The notes under the pieces are model-generated. The model was not told where the DNA came from, made no database searches, and worked only from the letters and a program-made list of their open reading frames with translations. Of a stretch of DNA of 64,000 nucleotides, positions 59,638 through 64,000 are shown piece by piece. The stretch comes from Hevea brasiliensis. Its lineage: Eukaryota > Streptophyta > Magnoliopsida > Malpighiales > Euphorbiaceae. Each line of letters opens with the position of its first letter. Within the stretch, counting starts at the first letter, position 1. The stretch spans positions 95,170,017 through 95,234,016 of the forward strand of contig NC_079501.1 in the NCBI RefSeq assembly GCF_030052815.1, read 5' to 3'. Position numbers and translations under genes: made by a program.

Positions 59638-62433
59638 TTCGTAGAGTGGTGCCTAACATTGACGATAAAATTAGCGACCAAATAAAAAATATACCGACTA
59701 AAATTTTCATCTATAATTACCAACGAAACGTTTTTCGTAGATAATATTAAGGAGAAAATAGAGAAGAAAATTTCTAAAAATGCCAAAAAATTTTACCTAT
59801 GATTTTTTTTAGTTTATAATTATTAACGAAACACTTTTCATAGGTAATATTAAGGAGAAAATAGAAAATAAAATTTAAAGAAAAAATACCTATGAATTTT
59901 TTTTGTCAGTAATTACCAACGAAATGCGTTTCGTAGGTAATATTAAGAAGAAAATAGAGAAAAAAATTTCTAAATAGCTTAAAAAATTTTACCTATGAAA
60001 ATTTTTTCTTTAGCAATTACCAACGAAATGTTTTTCGTAGGTAATATTAAGGAGAAAATAGAAAATAAAATTTAAAGAAAAAATACCTACGAATTTTTTT
60101 CATCGGTAATTACCAACGAAACACATTTCATAAGTAATATTAAAGAGAAAATACATAAGAAAAATTCTAAAAAATTTAAAAAATTTTACCTACGAAAATT
60201 TTTTCGTCGATAATTATCAACGAAATGATTTTTGTAGGTAATATTAAGGAGAAAATAGAAAATAAATTTTTTTAAAAAATACCTATAAATTTTTTTCGTC
60301 GGTAATTACCAACGAAATGCTTTTCATTGATAATATTAATTAAGAAATAGAAAATAAAATTTTAAAAAAATACCTATGAATTTTTTTCGTCTGTAATTAT
60401 CAATGAAGCGCTTTTTGTAGATAATATTAAGAAAAAAATAGAGAAGAAAAGTTCTAAAAAGGTTAAAAAATTTTACCTACGAATTTTTTTTAGTCGGTAA
60501 TTACCAATGAAAAGCTTTTGGTAGATAATATTAAGGAGCAAATAGAGAAAAAAAAATTCTAAAAAGGTCAAAAAATTTTACCTACGATTTTTTTTAGTCG
60601 GTAATTACCAATTTTCATAGGTAATATTAAGGAGAAAAGGGAAAATAAAATTTAAAGAAAAAATACCTACGAATTTTTTTTGTCGGTAATTGCCAATAAA
60701 ACACATTTCATAGGTAATATTAAGGAAAAAATAGAGAAAAAAAATTCTAAAAAACTCAAAAAATTTTACCTATGAAAATTTTTTCGTTGATAATTACTAA
60801 CAAAATACTTTTCGTAGGTAATACTAAGGAGAAAATAGAAAATAAAATTTAAAGAAAAAATGTCTATGAATTTTTTATGTCGATAATCACCAACGAAATG
60901 CATTTCGCAAGTAATATTAAGGAAAAAATAGAGAAGAAAAATTCTAAAAAGCTCAAAAAATTTTACCTATAAAAATTTTTTCATCGGTAATTACCAATGA
61001 AATATTTTTCATAGGTAATATTAAAGAGAAAATAAAAAATAAAATTTTAAAAAAATACCTATGAATTTTTTTGTTAGTAATTATCAACGAAATACTTTTC
61101 GTAGGTAATATTTAGGAGAAAATAGAAAATAAAATTAAAAAAAATACCTACGAATTTTTTTCGTCAGTAATTATCAACGAAACGCTTTTCGTAGGTAATA
61201 TTAAAGAGAAATAGAGAAGAAAAATTTTAAAAAGCTCAAAGAATTTTTCCTATGAATTTTTTTCATTGGTAATTATCAACGAAACGCTTTTCGTAAATAA
61301 TATTAAGAAGAAAATAGAGAAGAAAAATTCTAAAAATGTAAAAAAATTTTACCTATGAATTTTTTAGTCGGTAATTACCAACGAAACACTTTTCGTAGGT
61401 AATATTAAGGAGAAAATAAAGAAAAAAAAAATTCTAAAAAGGTCAAAAAATTTTACCTACGAATATTTTTAGTCGGTAATTACAAACAAAATATTTTTCG
61501 TAGATAATATTAAGGAGAAAATAAAAATAAAATTGAAAAAACAATAACTATGAAATTTTTTCATTAGCAACGAAATGCATTTCATAGGTAATATTAAAGA
61601 AAAAATAGAGAGAAAATTTTTTTAAAAATTACCTACAAATTTTTTTCATCGGCAATTGCCAACAAAATGTTTTTCATAGGTAATATTAAGGAGAAAATAG
61701 AAAATAAAATTTTAAAAAAATACCTACGAAAATTTTTTCATCTGTAATTACCAACAAAATATGTTTAGTTGGTAATTCATTGGTAAATCACAAAAAATTC
61801 TGAAATTTCCACATTAGGAGGGGAGGGAGTTTGTCTATAAAAGGAAAATCGCTTCCCAACATAAAGGCAATTATGGAATAGCCACTATGTGAGGCATACT
61901 TTGAGTCCCACTAGTAATTTTTTTTTTAAATCAATTAAATCTTAAAAAATTATAAATTAATTTTGCATTTAAATTAAAATAATTAATATTTAATATTTAT
62001 TTTAAAAATTAAAAAAATTAAATTGAAAATTTTAAATTAAATTAAAATTTAAATTAAATTAAATTAAATTTAAAAGTTAATTTAAATTAAAAATTAAATT
62101 AAAAAGTAAAAAAAATTAATTTAAAAATATTAAATAAAAATTAGCTACGAAAATTTATTTTCATCAATAATTATCAACGAAAAATTTTATCGATAAATAG
62201 TAGGTAATTTATAAGACTAAAATCTTTTATGAAATTACCTATAAAAAAATTTAAATTTAGTTATAAAATAATTCCTCGATAAATTTAGCGATAATATTTT
62301 TTTCGTTGGTAAAAATTACGTATATTAGTATTTGTGAAGAAAAAAATTTCGTCGATAAATTATTGATAATTACTGATTACCTATAAAATGTTAGTATATT
62401 TGGCTGATAATTTTCGTAGCTAATTTTATTAAT
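59638..62433. mobile_element. CACTA-like element, third copy, both ends missing
   Basis: It starts near GGTGCCTAACATTGACG, matching 24995, and holds a tandem array of the same ~93/~103-bp units to about 61770, then the AT-rich block. The right terminus (TTTCTTGTAATA) and adjacent LINE tail are deleted: GTAGCTAATTTTATTAAT runs directly into ACTGCTAGAGTG. Confidence 0.8.
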
Positions 62434-62555
62434 ACTGCTAGAGTGTTTCTCACAAGCAGATTTTTTAGTTAGTTTGTTTCTGATTTATACTGTCATCCTA
62501 AAAAAAAATAATTAAAATATTAAATAATTTAATTGAAATTACACCTAAATTTAAT

Positions 62556-62762
62556 TTAATTCTGATTCCTAAAATAAAATCGAACCGCACACCGTTCTAA
62601 ATATTGCCCGCAGATTAGCGGCTTTGTCGGCCTACGATTGTCGCCGTTTGATCTCAACTTGTCAAAATTAGACAAGATTCCTTGTCCCCTTTTTGGCTCA
62701 ACAGTGACTACAAATCCACAACTGGTCGAGAGTTGGGAATGTTCACGCCACCGATCAATCAT
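62556..62762 (-). other. Conserved short ORF of unknown function, copy D
   Basis: 68 codons on the minus strand, starting MIDRWREHSQL and ending FYFRNQN, in the same frame as B1 and B2. The family is not recognised. Confidence 0.35.
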
Positions 62763-64000
62763 TTGTTGGTATTTTATTTTATTTTTATTAATTTAATTTA
62801 AATTTAAATTTAAATTTAAATTTAATATTTTATAAATTTAAAAAATAATTTCAATACTATTAAATTAATATAGTTTTTCATTTTATTTCAATATTTAAAT
62901 AAATTATACCATAATAAATTGCATTATTAAATTCACTAAAAAAAATAGAAATGTTAATCAATATGTGAATGTTCTAACATTAACTGATTGTAAATAAATA
63001 GTTTTATTAAATTAATATTACGAATTAAATAAAAAAACGCTTTTTATAAATATAATTTTTTAGATTTATTTATATATAAATACAATTTGTTTCATCTAAT
63101 GCATGCAAATTAATTAGGGTAAATTAATAATTTTTTAATTTTATAATATATCGTAATTAATATTTATGTCTTTATTTTTTAAAAAATATGTTAAAATATT
63201 CATAAATTTTGATTTTATTGTATGCTTTCAATTTTCCATATTTTTTTTAATTTTTATTAATAAAAAATAAAAATACCTTAATATTTCATAAGATAAACTA
63301 TTATTTCGTCTTTAATTATGAATTTTATCACTATTATAATACTTTCATTGCTTATTCTCGGTCTAATCTTATAGGTAAAATTTGCTTAAAAATCAATTTC
63401 ACTTCACTCATCAAACTACTTGTTGGTCTATTATTTTAATATTTTATTAATTAAAATATGTTAAATTTATTTTTACATGAATTATTAATAATATTTAACT
63501 AATATATTTCTTAGATATCATTTAACTTAAGTTTCGAATCTTCTAGTTAATTAATGCATTTTAATTCTCCAATAATTTGAAAATAATAATAATAAAAATT
63601 ATTATTATAATTATTTTAAAATATTCTTCAAATGATTCCCATATGATCAATATGGTCAAAATTTAGTACACTAGTGTAAGGTTCCTAGCAAAGATGTTTT
63701 TACAAATTATAAAAATAAATATTATGTTTTAATAAAATTTCAATAATTCATATAAACATAAGAAAATCTAATTAATTGATGTCATGATCATTTATATAGG
63801 ATGTGTTTCATATGTCCTTTCTTTTCTTTTTTATAGTCCGATCTATCGTAAATATATGATGAAATTCACATATAAAATAATTCTTATAATTCTTTTATAT
63901 ATGATAAATTAGATTTAGGCAAGTTTTTTTCCTTGACTTTGGTACTTGGGACTTGGATTATGAAGTATGGATCAATAATTAAAAAGATGTTTACCTCTCC
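62763..64000. other. Unit D upstream-type sequence to the window edge
   Basis: AT-rich and co-linear with 34313-35533. It retains the ~100-bp segment next to AGATTTAGGCAAGTTTTTTT that units A and C lack. No gene lies inside the window; by alignment a peroxidase start would be expected about 700 bp past the right edge. Confidence 0.6.

Noticed and set aside
1..64000. tRNA, rRNA or other structured RNA genes
   Set aside because: I saw no tRNA- or rRNA-like stretches while reading. The tRNA-complementary pieces found are retroelement primer sites.

Overview
This is an AT-rich nuclear segment from a flowering plant, most probably a dicot. The evidence is intron-containing class III peroxidase genes with GT-AG introns, Ty3/gypsy retrotransposons of plant clades (Tekay/Del-like chromovirus and Tat-like), CACTA and hAT-type DNA transposons, and a miniature LTR element (TRIM). 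I cannot fix the species from sequence alone; a Malpighiales/Euphorbiaceae genome is only a guess. There are no bacterial features.

The only host genes I can support are three tandem copies of a secreted class III peroxidase of the PRX62/PRX71/'peroxidase N1' type, all on the + strand: PRX1 (19079-20319, intact), PRX2 (36236-38322, a pseudogene with two in-frame TGA codons and an 841-bp TRIM in exon 3) and PRX3 (58223-59463, open along its whole length, but with the proximal haem-ligand histidine changed to glutamine). Only PRX1 therefore looks like a normal enzyme in this window.

The rest is layered repeats carried along with the peroxidase units. Unit A (8643-21072, PRX1) carries a 3.9-kb solo LTR, a 1.3-kb solo LTR, a LINE RNase H remnant and a conserved short ORF. 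Unit B (21073-39479, PRX2) lacks both solo LTRs, has a CACTA-like element with a ~95-105-bp tandem array inserted in the LINE remnant, and has an internal duplication around a Tat-type LTR piece. Unit C (49886-59637, PRX3) shares the solo LTRs and small deletions of unit A. Unit D (59638-64000) resembles the right part of unit B and ends about 700 bp before the place where a fourth peroxidase would be expected. The simplest history is an A-B pair copied to give C-D, followed by deletions.

The left edge (1-5295) is the end of a Tat-type retroelement in minus orientation. It carries a + strand gene of the 'putative gypsy-type transposon' family with its own TATA box. It is nested in the leader of a Tekay-type chromovirus whose 5' LTR (5474-8642) carries a hAT MITE. 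A more complete, decayed copy of that chromovirus (39480-49885, minus strand: gag, protease, RT, RNase H, integrase, chromodomain) lies between units B and C.

All homologies come from reading motifs and from aligning repeat copies by eye; no search was run.
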